Positions 1-8,141 of a stretch of DNA of 64,000 nt are shown in pieces; the stretch's first letter is position 1, and each line of letters begins with the position of its first letter. The notes beneath the pieces were generated by a model. It did not search any database. It was not told where the DNA came from and was given only the letters and a program-made list of their open reading frames with translations. Made by a program: the position numbers and the translations under genes. Source of the stretch: Kocuria turfanensis (GTDB lineage Bacteria > Actinomycetota > Actinomycetes > Actinomycetales > Micrococcaceae); assembly GCF_001580365.1 (NCBI RefSeq), contig NZ_CP014480.1:2875981-2939980 (forward strand), in the 5' to 3' direction.

Positions 1-1084
1 AGGAGGTCATGGAGAAGACCCCGAGGTCGTGCAGGACGTCCTCCGCGGCGATCGTCTCCGGCCGGATCCGGGAGTCGGCGAAGGCGACGTCCTCGGGGAT
101 GTCCGGGTTGAGGTGGTGGCAGACCATGAGCATGTCCAGGTGCTCCTCGGCCGTGTTGCGGGTGTAGGGCAGCGTCGGGTTCGTGGAGGACGGCAGCACG
201 TGGGGCAGCGAGGCGATGCGGATGATGTCCGGGGCGTGCCCGCCGCCGGCGCCCTCGGTGTGGAAGGTGTGGATCACCCGGCCCGCGATGGCGGCCACCG
301 TGTCCTCGAGGAAGCCGCACTCGTTGAGCGTGTCGGTGTGGATGGCCACCTGCACGTCGAAGGCGTCGGCCACGGCCAGGGCCGTGTCGATCGCCGCGGT
401 GGTGGCGCCCCAGTCCTCGTGGATCTTCAGGCCCACGGCCCCGGCCCGGATCTGCTCGGCGAGCGGCTCCGGGGCGGAGGCGTGGCCCTTGCCGAGCAGC
501 CCGAAGTTCATGGGGTAGCCGTCGAGCGCCCGGAACATCCCGGCGAGGTGCCACGCCCCGGGGGTGATCGTGGTGGCGTTGGAGCCCTCGGCGGGCCCGG
601 TGCCGCCGCCGAACATCGTGGTGATCCCGGAGGACAGGGCGGTGCCGATCTGGTCGGCCCCGATGAAGTGGATGTGCGAGTCGATCCCGCCGGCGGTGAG
701 GATCCGGCCCTCACCGGCGATCACCTCGGTGGAGGCGCCGATGAGGACGTCCACCCCGTCCATGATGTCCGGGTTGCCGGCCTTGCCGATCGCGCTGATG
801 TGCCCGTCGCGCAGGCCCACGTCCGCCTTGTAGATCCCGGAGGCGTCCAGGATCACCGCGTTGGTGATCACGGTGTCCACCACGCCGTCGTCCCGGGTGA
901 GCCGGCCGTTGTGGCCCATGCCGTCCCGGATCACCTTGCCGCCGCCGAAGACCACCTCGTCGCCGGGGACGGTGAGGTCGCGCTCCACCTCGAGGAACAG
1001 CTCGGTGTCCGCCAGGCGCACCAGGTCCCCGGTGGTGGGGCCGTAGAGGCTGGTGTACTGGGCGCGGGACATCTCGTGGCTCAT
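1..1084 (-). CDS. ureC: Urease subunit alpha (UreC), 3' end outside window
   Basis: This is the catalytic subunit of the nickel urease, which hydrolyses urea to ammonia and carbamate in the cytoplasm. Only the first 361 of about 570 residues are present. Active-site residues fall at the numbers used for Sporosarcina pasteurii urease: nickel ligands His137 and His139 (SHIH), carbamylated Lys220 (KIHEDWG), His249 and His275, and flap residues Cys322/His323. The fourth-domain Asp363 lies just beyond the edge. The ATG start overlaps the ureB stop (ATGA), so the two are translationally coupled. The accessory genes ureEFGD would be expected to the left, outside the window. The assignment is secure. 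Confidence 0.97.
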   Translation of the reverse strand, partial: MSHEMSRAQYTSLYGPTTGDLVRLADTELFLEVERDLTVPGDEVVFGGGKVIRDGMGHNGRLTRDDGVVDTVITNAVILDASGIYKADVGLRDGHISAIGKAGNPDIMDGVDVLIGASTEVIAGEGRILTAGGIDSHIHFIGADQIGTALSSGITTMFGGGTGPAEGSNATTITPGAWHLAGMFRALDGYPMNFGLLGKGHASAPEPLAEQIRAGAVGLKIHEDWGATTAAIDTALAVADAFDVQVAIHTDTLNECGFLEDTVAAIAGRVIHTFHTEGAGGGHAPDIIRIASLPHVLPSSTNPTLPYTRNTAEEHLDMLMVCHHLNPDIPEDVAFADSRIRPETIAAEDVLHDLGVFSMTS

Positions 1085-1467
1085 GCCTGCTCCTGCTCCG
1101 GCGCGGTGGTGGACGGGCCGGCGGCCGGGACGGAGGGCCCCGGGGCGGCGCCGGCGGGGCGGTCGAGGGGACCGTCGACCTGGTTGGCGAGGCCGTGCAC
1201 CTCGCGGCGCCCGGCCAGGGCCACCAGGCGCACCCGCTTGCGGTCGCCGGGCTCGAAGCGCACGGCCGTGCCGGCGGGGACGTCGAGGCGGAAGCCCCGG
1301 GCCGCGGCCCGGTCGAACTCGAGCCCGGGATTGGCCTCGGCGAAGTGGAAGTGCGAGCCCACCTGCACCGGGCGGTCGCCGCGGTTGACCACGTCCACCT
1401 CCGTGGTGGGCCGGTCGGCGTTGATCAGCACGGGCTCGGGCCGCAGGACGTACTCTCCGGGGATCAC
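1081..1467 (-). CDS. ureB: Urease subunit beta (UreB)
   Basis: Structural beta subunit of urease, 128 residues. It begins MIPGEYVL and contains the typical [18 protein letters not shown] stretch near residues 37-54. The last 25 or so residues form a low-complexity Ala/Pro/Ser tail, longer than in many bacterial UreB proteins. It lies 25 nt downstream of ureA and its stop codon overlaps the ureC start. No function other than urease assembly is plausible. Confidence 0.97.
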   Translation of the reverse strand: MIPGEYVLRPEPVLINADRPTTEVDVVNRGDRPVQVGSHFHFAEANPGLEFDRAAARGFRLDVPAGTAVRFEPGDRKRVRLVALAGRREVHGLANQVDGPLDRPAGAAPGPSVPAAGPSTTAPEQEQA

Positions 1468-1492
1468 GGGCGCTCCTTCGGGGCCGGGCGGG

Positions 1493-1795
1493 TCAGCGGA
1501 TGGGGTCGTGGACGGTGACGAGCTTGGTGCCGTCGGGGAACGTCGCCTCCACCTGGACGGAGGAGATCATCTCCGGCACGCCCTCCATGACGTCCTCGCG
1601 GGCGAGGATCGTGGAGCCCCAGGACATCAGCTCGGCCACGGTCCGGCCGTCCCGGGCGCCCTCCAGCAGCTCGGCGGTGATCAGGGCGACGGCCTCCGGG
1701 TGGTTGAGCCGCAGCCCGCGGTCCCGGCGGCGGCGCGCGAGGTCACCGGCCACGACGACGAGCAGCTTTTCCTGCTCACGGGGTGTCAGGTGCAC
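1493..1795 (-). CDS. ureA: Urease subunit gamma (UreA)
   Basis: Gamma subunit of urease, 100 residues with the start chosen here (GTG, protein beginning [11 protein letters not shown]). That is the normal family length and N-terminus. An AGGAG sequence stands 4 nt before this GTG. An upstream in-frame ATG at 1837 would add 14 unconserved residues. Signature segments include [10 protein letters not shown] and the C-terminal [17 protein letters not shown]. It is the first gene of ureABC. The presumed promoter and a GlnR-like box lie directly upstream. Confidence 0.95.
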   Translation of the reverse strand: MHLTPREQEKLLVVVAGDLARRRRDRGLRLNHPEAVALITAELLEGARDGRTVAELMSWGSTILAREDVMEGVPEMISSVQVEATFPDGTKLVTVHDPIR

Positions 1796-1835
1796 GGCTC
1801 TCCTCGGGGACGGCGGGCGCTCAGGGACAGTCGTC

Positions 1836-1889
1836 ACGCTAGGGGTCCCGTGTTTCGGCGAGGTTCACCGGATGTTTCGGGCACGTGCC
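1836..1889 (-). promoter_or_regulatory. ureABC promoter with GlnR-like box
   Basis: Read on the minus strand, 1889-1852 contains GGCAC-N6-GAAAC-N6-TGAAC-N6-GAAAC, with the half-sites spaced 11 bp apart. The two GAAAC sites are perfect b-sites of the actinobacterial GlnR consensus; the a-sites are weaker. A TAGCGT -10 (1841-1836) follows, which would centre the box near -40 of the transcript start, typical for an activator. The presence of GlnR in this organism is assumed. Confidence 0.5.
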
Positions 1890-1968
1890 GGGACCGGCGG
1901 CCGGCCGCCGGGAGCACGGGAAGTGAGCGCGGTCCGCCGGGACCGCGCCGGTGCTCGGAGAGGTCGTG

Positions 1969-2457
1969 GTGTCGATGCGGTCCTGCCGGCGCGCGCTCGC
2001 GGTGGCGGCGCTGCTCGCGGTCCTGGGCTCGGGGTGCGCCTCGGGGTTCCCGAAGGACCCGGAGGGCACCCTCGACCGGGTGCGCGGCGGGGAGCTGCGG
2101 GCCGGGGTCTCGGAGAGCCCGCCCTGGACGGAGGTCGCCGACAGCGGCCGCCCCTCGGGCGTGGAGGTCGAGCTGGTCGAGGAGTTCGCCGACCGGATCG
2201 ACGCCGAGGTGGTGTGGTACCCCGGCGCCGAGAGCCACCTGATCCGCTCGCTCGAAGGCGGTGACCTCGACGTCGTCGTCGCGGGCCTCACCGAGACGTC
2301 CCCCTGGGCGAAGCACGCCGCCCTGACCCGCCCGCACACCGAGATAGAGACGTGGGACGGCCGCACGGAGAAGCTCGTGCTGGCCACCCGGCTGGGGGAG
2401 AACGGCTTCCTCGCCGAGCTGGAGACGTTCCTGGTGGAACGGGAGGAGGGGCGGTGA
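1969..2457 (+). CDS. Small substrate-binding-like lipoprotein
   Basis: Predicted lipoprotein of about 162 residues. A signal peptide (arginines, then a hydrophobic run) ends in the lipobox LGSGC. The mature part resembles the first lobe of family 3 extracellular solute-binding proteins (GELRAGVSESPPWTEV, then GVEVELVEEFADRI, then LEGGDLDVVVAGLTETSPWA). It is much shorter than a normal 250-residue binding protein, so it is either a one-lobe derivative or a decayed binding protein. The GTG at 1969 has GGAGAGG 5 nt upstream; ATG at 1975 is the alternative. Its stop overlaps the start of the CDF gene by 4 nt, suggesting a joint role in metal or cation handling. The ligand is unknown. Confidence 0.75.
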   Translation: MSMRSCRRALAVAALLAVLGSGCASGFPKDPEGTLDRVRGGELRAGVSESPPWTEVADSGRPSGVEVELVEEFADRIDAEVVWYPGAESHLIRSLEGGDLDVVVAGLTETSPWAKHAALTRPHTEIETWDGRTEKLVLATRLGENGFLAELETFLVEREEGR

Positions 2458-3437
2458 GGCGCGCACCGGGGGCGGGCAGGTTCGGGGCGACCGAGCTCAC
2501 GGAGGAGCAGTCGGGGACGCTGCGCCGCGCGGTGCGCCTCGAGTGGACCACCATCGGGGTGCTCGTGCTCATCATTGCGGCCGTAGGACTCGTGGCCGGT
2601 CAGTCCCAGGCCATGAGGACCGCGTGGGTCGAGGACATGCTCTCGCTCCTGCCACCGATCGCGTTTCTCGTGGCCGCTCGGATCGCGAGGCGCTCACCGA
2701 CACCGCGGCACCCCTACGGCTACCACCGGGCCGTGGGCGTGGGCCACCTCGTGGCGGCGGTCGCGCTGCTGGGAATGGGGGGCTCCCTGGTGGCCGACGC
2801 CGGGACGGCGCTGCTGACCGGGGACCGGCCGCCGATCGGGGTGTTGAACGTCCTCGGCGTCCCGGTGTGGGCGGGCTGGCCCATGGTGGCCGTCATGGTG
2901 GCCACGAGCATCCCGCCCGTGATCCTGGGGCGGATGAAGATCAGGCTGGCCGAGGAGCTGCACGACAAGGTCCTCTTCGCCGATGCCGCCATGAACAAGG
3001 CGGACTGGATGACCGGGCTCGCCACGGCCGCCGGTGTCCTGGGCATCGGGATGGGCCTGTGGTGGGCGGACGCGGTCGCGGCGCTCGTGGTCTCCACCTC
3101 GATCGTCGCGGACGGGGTCACCAACCTCCGGGGCTCCGTGTCCGACCTCGTGGACTCCCGGGCCACGACGTACGACGACGCCGCTCCCCACCCCCTCATC
3201 CGGGAGGTGGAGACGGTGCTGCGCCAGCAGCCGTGGGTGCTCGACGTCGGCGTCCGGGTCCGCGACGAGGGCCACGTCTTCCACGTCGAGGGGTTCCTGG
3301 TCCCCGTGGCCGGTGCGATGCCGACGCTCGAGCAGCTCGCGGCAGCCCGGCAGCGGTGCACAGACCTGGACTGGAAGATCGAGGACGTGGTCCTGGCCCC
3401 CGTGGCGGAGCTGCCGGAGGACCAGGTCCCGTGCTGA
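2454..3437 (+). CDS. Cation diffusion facilitator family transporter
   Basis: Integral membrane protein of 327 residues, predicted to export divalent metal ions by proton exchange. Features: hydrophobic segments around residues 30-50 and 58-75, the CDF motif HPYGYHRAVGVGH near 83-95, further paired segments at 95-110 and 135-160, and the later segment ATAAGVLGIGMGLWWADAVAALVVS with its membrane Asp. A cytoplasmic C-terminal domain follows with a conserved histidine-rich stretch (GHVFHVEGF). The GTG start overlaps the upstream stop (GTGA). Metal specificity cannot be read from the sequence. Confidence 0.85.
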   Translation: MRRAPGAGRFGATELTEEQSGTLRRAVRLEWTTIGVLVLIIAAVGLVAGQSQAMRTAWVEDMLSLLPPIAFLVAARIARRSPTPRHPYGYHRAVGVGHLVAAVALLGMGGSLVADAGTALLTGDRPPIGVLNVLGVPVWAGWPMVAVMVATSIPPVILGRMKIRLAEELHDKVLFADAAMNKADWMTGLATAAGVLGIGMGLWWADAVAALVVSTSIVADGVTNLRGSVSDLVDSRATTYDDAAPHPLIREVETVLRQQPWVLDVGVRVRDEGHVFHVEGFLVPVAGAMPTLEQLAAARQRCTDLDWKIEDVVLAPVAELPEDQVPC

Positions 3438-3459
3438 GCGGACGTGCCCCGGACAGGAG

Positions 3460-3512
3460 GAGGGGCCGGGCCCGGCGGAGCGCTCAGGACGCTCCACCGG
3501 GCCCGGCCCCTC
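3460..3512. terminator. Bidirectional hairpin between convergent genes
   Basis: Perfect 16-bp arms (3460-3475 and 3497-3512, GAGGGGCCGGGCCCGG and its complement) enclose a smaller GGAGCG/CGCTCC stem. It sits between the converging CDF and lipoprotein genes and can serve both. Confidence 0.8.
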
Positions 3513-3529
3513 GGTGACGGAACGCGGTC

Positions 3530-4072
3530 TCACTCCTCCTGCTGGGTCACAGTGACCTCCGTCGCCCGGACGTAGGACTCGCCCTCCATGTCGGAGAGCT
3601 CGTCCCCGAGATCGGCGCCGAGGTCCTCCTCGGCGGCGGCCACGTCCAACGACGCCTGGAGCGTGCCGGTGAGCTCGACCAGCGCGCCGTCCTGGAGATC
3701 CGGCAGGTCGGCGTCGTGCAGCACGAGCAGCGAGCCCAGCTCCACGTCGTTCGGGTCCGAGAGCTGCAGCGCGTTCGGTGAGACGACGTCCTCGACCTCG
3801 CCGGTGAGGGTCACCTCCTGGCCTTCGTACAGCGCCCGGTCGTCGGAGAAGTCCCGGTTGTAGGCGCCGCTGTAGGGAGCGACGACGTCGGCCGGAGTCT
3901 CCCCGGCCTCCTGCGGGGCCGGCGAGGACTCCAGGACCTCGCTCTCCTGGACGTCCTCGACGTCGGTGCCCGTCTCGGCCTCGCCGTTGCCGCAGCCGGC
4001 GAGTCCCAGCGCGGCGGCGGCGAGCACACTCGCCGCGGCCCTGCGGGTGGTGGTGCGTTGATGCGTGTTCAC
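3530..4072 (-). CDS. Secreted lipoprotein with OB-fold-like domain
   Basis: Lipoprotein of 180 residues: twin arginines in the N-region, a hydrophobic segment and the lipobox LAGCG. An acidic linker is followed by a domain of alternating strands (QEVTLTGEVEDVVSPNALQL, LLVLHDADLPDLQDGALVELTGTLQ) that looks like a small OB-fold as seen in short secreted nucleic-acid-binding-like proteins. No catalytic residues are visible and the function is unknown. It is very acidic overall and probably exposed on the outer face of the membrane. It has its own promoter, with TTGTGA and TACGGT elements upstream. Confidence 0.7.
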   Translation of the reverse strand: MNTHQRTTTRRAAASVLAAAALGLAGCGNGEAETGTDVEDVQESEVLESSPAPQEAGETPADVVAPYSGAYNRDFSDDRALYEGQEVTLTGEVEDVVSPNALQLSDPNDVELGSLLVLHDADLPDLQDGALVELTGTLQASLDVAAAEEDLGADLGDELSDMEGESYVRATEVTVTQQEE

Positions 4073-4141
4073 GATGAGCCTCCTGGTGTCGGCCTGGTCC
4101 CGGGGCCGCCGTGCGGTGTGCGCCCCGGGTCGTGCTCCTCC

Positions 4142-4171
4142 ACCGTAAGCAAGCTTTTGGTGCGCTCACAA
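4142..4171 (-). promoter_or_regulatory. Probable promoter of the OB-fold lipoprotein
   Basis: On the minus strand TTGTGA (4171-4166) and TACGGT (4147-4142) are separated by 18 bp. The rest of the 192-nt gap between 4073 and 4264 shows nothing else clear. Confidence 0.45.
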
Positions 4172-4264
4172 GGCGCGACGCCCGATTCTGCGGGTCCTCC
4201 ACGAGGCCTCCGGGAGCCTTCTGCGGCAACCGTGACCCGCGCGTGATGCACCGGACGCGCCGGC

Positions 4265-5848
4265 TCAGAGGCGCAGGTGCACCAGGCTGGGGCCGCGCAC
4301 GGCCAGCGCCTCGACGACCGTCTCGGCCAGGGTCTCCTGCGTCGCCGTGAACCCCACGGCGCCGAAGGCCTCCGCGAGCGCCGGCCAGTCCGGCTGCCGC
4401 AGGTCCACGGCCAGCGGGTCGATGTCCCGGTCGGTCATGTTCTGCCGGATCTCGCCGTAGCCGCCGTTGTCCACGCAGACGATCGGCAGGTCCAGGCCCA
4501 GCTCCACGGCGGTCATCAGCTCCTGGATCGAGAACATCAGCGCGCCGTCGCCCACGAGGCACAGCACCGGCCGGTCCGGAGCGGCGAGCTTGGCCCCGAT
4601 CGAGGCCGGCAGCCCGTAGCCCAGGGTCGCGTAGGTCCCCATGTAGAGCAGGGAGTGCGGGTGCCGGGCGCGGAAGAACGTGGTCGAGCCCAGATAGGTG
4701 ACCTGGGAGGAGTCCCCGCCCACGATCGTGTCCTCGGGCACCACGGACATGATCGTCTCGTTGAGCGCCGCGAGCTCGGGCGCGGTGCGACGGCCCTCGT
4801 CGTCGAGCCGGGCGAACACGTCGGCGAGGTCCCGCGGGGGTCGCGGCTCGAGCGGGCCGAGCGCCTCGATCAGCTGCGGGACCACGGCCGCGGAATGGCC
4901 GGGCAGCTCGATGTCCGGGTCGAGGTTGCACAGCATCTGGTCCCGCATGATGTCCACGCGCACGATCGGCCCGCCCGGGGTGATGTCCCCGCCCCACAGC
5001 TCGGCCTCGCCGACCTTGGAGCCGATCACGAGCAGGGCGTCGGCCGCGCGCAGGAACTCGTGGGCGGTGGACAGGCGCAGGTCGGCGCCCAGGGAGAGGC
5101 GGTGCCGCTCCGGGATCGCGCCCTTGCCGTTGGTCGTGGTGATGACCGGCGCCTCGAGCAGCTCGGCGAGCTCCAGCAGCCGCTCCCCGGCGGCCAGCGA
5201 GCCGCCGCCGGCCAGGATGACGGGGGTGGCCGCCCCGCGCAGCACCTCGGCGGCGCGGCGCACGTCCTCGATCGGGGCCGGCTGCGGGGCGCCGAGCCGG
5301 CGCGGGGCCACCTGCCGGTCCGTGTAGTCGAGCTCGGCCTCCAGCACGTCGAGCGGGATCTCGATGTGCACGGGGCGGGGCCGGGAGTGGGCGAAGTCCC
5401 GGAAGGCGTCGTGGATCATGGTCACGGCCTCGGCGCCGCCGGTGACCCGGCGGCTGCGGCCCACGATGGCGTCGACGGCCGCGGAGGGGTTCTTCGTCTC
5501 GTGCAGCGAGCCGATGTCCCGGAAGTCGTGGCCCACGGGCCGTCCGGGGGAGAGGATGATCATCGGGCGGGACTCGGCGTAGGCGGTGGCCGCCCCGGAC
5601 AGGGAGTTGAGCAGCCCGGGGCCGGAGGTCGTGATGACGACCCCCGGCAGCCCGGAGATCTGGCTCCACCCGTCGGCCCCGTAGGCGGCCCCCTGCTCGT
5701 GGCGGGTGGTGACCGCGCGGATGCCCAGCTCCCGCAGCGGGCGGTAGAACTCCAGGGAGTGGGTGCCGGGGATGCCGAAGACGGTGTCGACCCCGTAGCC
5801 GCGGAGGGTCTCCAGCACGGCGCGGGCCGTGGTGCGCCGGGCGCTCAC
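4265..5848 (-). CDS. ThDP-dependent decarboxylase, AruI-like
   Basis: Thiamine diphosphate enzyme of 527 residues in the acetolactate synthase/decarboxylase superfamily. Visible: an N-terminal Pyr domain with FGIPGTHSLEFYR and catalytic Glu51 (TRHEQGAA); a central domain starting near 190; and a C-terminal PP domain with the ThDP-magnesium motif GDGALMFSIQEL ending in VDN. The segments GIPGTHSLEFYR and RPRPVHIEIPLDVL resemble 5-guanidino-2-oxopentanoate decarboxylase (AruI) of the arginine transaminase pathway. The neighbouring ureohydrolase and aminotransferase fit that reaction. A different 2-oxoacid substrate cannot be excluded. Its GTG start overlaps the symporter stop, so it is the second gene of that operon. 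Confidence 0.75.
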   Translation of the reverse strand: MSARRTTARAVLETLRGYGVDTVFGIPGTHSLEFYRPLRELGIRAVTTRHEQGAAYGADGWSQISGLPGVVITTSGPGLLNSLSGAATAYAESRPMIILSPGRPVGHDFRDIGSLHETKNPSAAVDAIVGRSRRVTGGAEAVTMIHDAFRDFAHSRPRPVHIEIPLDVLEAELDYTDRQVAPRRLGAPQPAPIEDVRRAAEVLRGAATPVILAGGGSLAAGERLLELAELLEAPVITTTNGKGAIPERHRLSLGADLRLSTAHEFLRAADALLVIGSKVGEAELWGGDITPGGPIVRVDIMRDQMLCNLDPDIELPGHSAAVVPQLIEALGPLEPRPPRDLADVFARLDDEGRRTAPELAALNETIMSVVPEDTIVGGDSSQVTYLGSTTFFRARHPHSLLYMGTYATLGYGLPASIGAKLAAPDRPVLCLVGDGALMFSIQELMTAVELGLDLPIVCVDNGGYGEIRQNMTDRDIDPLAVDLRQPDWPALAEAFGAVGFTATQETLAETVVEALAVRGPSLVHLRL

Positions 5849-7338
5849 GAGCGGGCCTCCGTCCGGCCGGCGGTGCCGGTGGGGTCCTCGGCGCCGCGGG
5901 TCCGGCGGGACGTGGCGATGCGCTCGTCCCAGTGCTGCAGCACCTCGGCGTGCGTGGGGCGGGTCAGCAGCGAGACGACCACGTAGACGACCGCGGAGCT
6001 GAGCAGGCCCAGGTAGATGGGCGCGTTGGCCAGCACGCCGAAGACCGCCATGGACGCGACGGTCACCACGGAGCCCACGAGCATGGACAGGGCGGCCCCG
6101 AGGCCGGTGCCCCGGCGCCACACCAGGCCGCCGAGGATCGCGACGAGCAGCCCGCCCACCAGGATGTCGTAGGCGATCGTGAGGGCGGTGACGGTGTCGG
6201 ACACGAAGATCGAGATCGCGGTGATCACCACGCCGAAGACGAGGACGTAGAGCCGGTCGCCGCGCAGCGCCTCGGCGGTGCCCTCCGGGGCCGGGGCGGC
6301 GTCGCGCCGGCCCAGGGACTTCAGGGTCGGCACGACGTCGACCCGCGCGACCGTGGCCGCGGCGATGAGCGCTCCCGAGGCCGTGGACATCATGGCGGCC
6401 ACACCGGCGGCCAGCACGATCCCGCCCAGCCCGGCCGGGACGTACTGCTGGGCCATCGTGGCGAACGCGTCGTCGGGGGAGGACAGCTCCGGGGCCACGG
6501 CCGCGGCGGTCATCCCGATGACGGCGCCGGCCACGCCGTAGAGCGCCACGTAGGCGGCGGAGGTGAGCCCGCCCCAGCGGGCGACCTGCGGGGAGCGGGC
6601 GGTGAAGACGCGCTGCCAGATGTCCTGGCCGATGAGCATGCCGAACCCGTAGACCACGAACTGGGTGATGATCGCCTGCGTGCCCATGCCGCCCCAGGTG
6701 AAGAACGACGCGTCGAGCCGCTCGCCCAGCCCGTTCCAGCCGCCCGCGGCGGAGAGGGAGAAGGGCAGCAGGATCAGGAACAGCCCGACCGTCATGAACA
6801 CGAACTGCATCATGTCCGTCAGCGTGATCGACCACATGCCGCCGAGCACGGAGTACGCCACCACGACCACGCCGCCGAGCAGGATCGCCCAGGTGCGGTC
6901 GAGGGGGAGCAGGACCGAGAAGATCGCCGCGTACGCGGAGGTGGAGGTCACCGAGAGCATCACCGTGTAGGCCAGCATCACGAACGACGACGCTTTGGCC
7001 CCGCCGCGCTCCCCGTAGCGCAGCTGCAGCATCTGGGAGACGGTGAACACCTTCAGCGACTGGATGCGCCCGGCGAAGAACAGGCTCAGCGCGGCCAGAC
7101 CCGTGGCGATCGCCACCACGAGCCACATGCCGGAGATCCCGTAGGTGTAGCCCAGGCCCACTCCGCCGACCGTGGAGGCGCCACCGAGGACCACGGCCGC
7201 CATGGTGCCGGTGTAGAAGCCGGGGCCGAGCCGGCGGCCGGCCACCCGGTAGTCCTCCGCGTTCTTGGCGCGCCGGCTGGCCCAGAGGCCCACCGCCACC
7301 ATGGCGACCAGGTACAGCACGATGATCAGCACATTCAT
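5845..7338 (-). CDS. Sodium:solute symporter family (SSS) permease
   Basis: Membrane transporter of 497 residues with about 13 hydrophobic segments starting at MNVLIIVLYLVAMVAVGLWAS. It has the typical SSS pattern RRAKNAEDYRVAGRRLGPG after the first helix and GGMWSITLTDMMQF in the middle. The ATG at 7338 is preceded by GAGGAAG. By context the substrate is probably arginine, agmatine or a related guanidino compound, taken up with sodium. The specificity is inferred from neighbours only. It leads a two-gene operon and diverges from the XRE-cupin regulator. Confidence 0.85.
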   Translation of the reverse strand: MNVLIIVLYLVAMVAVGLWASRRAKNAEDYRVAGRRLGPGFYTGTMAAVVLGGASTVGGVGLGYTYGISGMWLVVAIATGLAALSLFFAGRIQSLKVFTVSQMLQLRYGERGGAKASSFVMLAYTVMLSVTSTSAYAAIFSVLLPLDRTWAILLGGVVVVAYSVLGGMWSITLTDMMQFVFMTVGLFLILLPFSLSAAGGWNGLGERLDASFFTWGGMGTQAIITQFVVYGFGMLIGQDIWQRVFTARSPQVARWGGLTSAAYVALYGVAGAVIGMTAAAVAPELSSPDDAFATMAQQYVPAGLGGIVLAAGVAAMMSTASGALIAAATVARVDVVPTLKSLGRRDAAPAPEGTAEALRGDRLYVLVFGVVITAISIFVSDTVTALTIAYDILVGGLLVAILGGLVWRRGTGLGAALSMLVGSVVTVASMAVFGVLANAPIYLGLLSSAVVYVVVSLLTRPTHAEVLQHWDERIATSRRTRGAEDPTGTAGRTEARS

Positions 7339-7389
7339 GGGTGTCACTTCTTCCTCGGAGCCCGGGGGGCCCCTGCGGTCGATCGGCGA

Positions 7390-7450
7390 GTTTCTCAATG
7401 AGAAACAAAAGTTTTCCCACATAGTATGATGCAGATCATGTTTTGAGAAC
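7390..7450. promoter_or_regulatory. Divergent promoter region with palindromic operator
   Basis: A perfect inverted repeat GTTTCTCA-A-TGAGAAAC lies at 7390-7406, and a partial copy TTTTGAGAAC at 7441-7450. A TATGAT -10-like hexamer is at 7425-7430. The site lies between the symporter and the XRE-cupin gene and is a natural operator for that regulator. The AT-rich stretch contrasts with the surrounding DNA. Confidence 0.6.
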
Positions 7451-7504
7451 GGGTCCGGGGTGTTACGCCCTGGTAAGACCGTCCGGGAGCGAGGAGCCGT
7501 CGCC

Positions 7505-8071
7505 GTGAAAGCCCTGCCCATCGAGAGCACCGGCCACTCCGCCGCCGTGGGCTCGCGCCTGCGCAACCACCGGCTGCGCGCCCACATGACCATCGACCAG
7601 CTCGCCACCGCCGCCGGCCTCACCAAGGGGTTCGTCAGCCGGGTCGAGCGGGACATCACGTCCCCCTCCGTGGACTCGCTGGTGCGCATGTGCCAGGTGC
7701 TGCGCATCGACGTGGGAGCGGTCTTCGCCGGCCCCGCCGACGTCGAGCTCGTCCGGCTCGCCGACGCCCCGCACGTGGACCTCGGCGGCGAGGGCATCGA
7801 GGAGCAGCTCATCACGCCCACCGGCCAGCGCAAGGTGCAGGTCATCCGGGCGCGCGTGGCCGCCGGGGGCCGCGGCGAGGAGTCGATGTACAGCATGGAC
7901 TGCGAGACCGAGGTGCTGCACCTGATCAGCGGCCGGTTCCGGCTCATGGTCCCGGACCGCACCTACGAGCTCGAGGCCGGGGACACCGTGAGCTTCCCCG
8001 GCACCGAGCCCCACACCTGGGAGAACCCCGGCCCCGAGGAGGCCGTGCTGCTGTGGATCCTCGGCTCCTGA
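7505..8071 (+). CDS. XRE-family regulator with C-terminal cupin
   Basis: Transcription factor of 188 residues. An N-terminal HTH of the XRE type (residues about 17-70: [33 protein letters not shown]) is joined to a cupin domain (about 105-188: [41 protein letters not shown]). This architecture usually senses a small amine or amino-acid-derived ligand through the cupin. The GTG start has GAGGAG 8 nt upstream. It opens the divergon with the ureohydrolase 70 nt downstream, and probably controls both arms through the 7390-7406 palindrome. Confidence 0.88.
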   Translation: MKALPIESTGHSAAVGSRLRNHRLRAHMTIDQLATAAGLTKGFVSRVERDITSPSVDSLVRMCQVLRIDVGAVFAGPADVELVRLADAPHVDLGGEGIEEQLITPTGQRKVQVIRARVAAGGRGEESMYSMDCETEVLHLISGRFRLMVPDRTYELEAGDTVSFPGTEPHTWENPGPEEAVLLWILGS

Positions 8072-8141
8072 GCACCCCGCCCGTCCCGCCCGTCCCGTCC
8101 GTCCGTCCGTCCACCATCCCCCGTCGAGAGGACCGCACACC

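Noticed and set aside
29..2242. Long open frame on the plus strand opposite urease
   Set aside because: It is antisense to ureC, ureB and ureA, whose active-site residues are all conserved; long shadow frames are expected at this GC content.
2694..5669. A 991-codon minus-strand frame
   Set aside because: It covers the CDF gene in antisense and the lipoprotein and decarboxylase genes in the wrong frame, and its translation is low-complexity Arg/Pro/Gly with no domain.
8072..8141. CCGTCCGT-type pyrimidine repeat as a functional element
   Set aside because: It is short and low-complexity, in a 70-nt gap, with no symmetry; probably simple slippage sequence.
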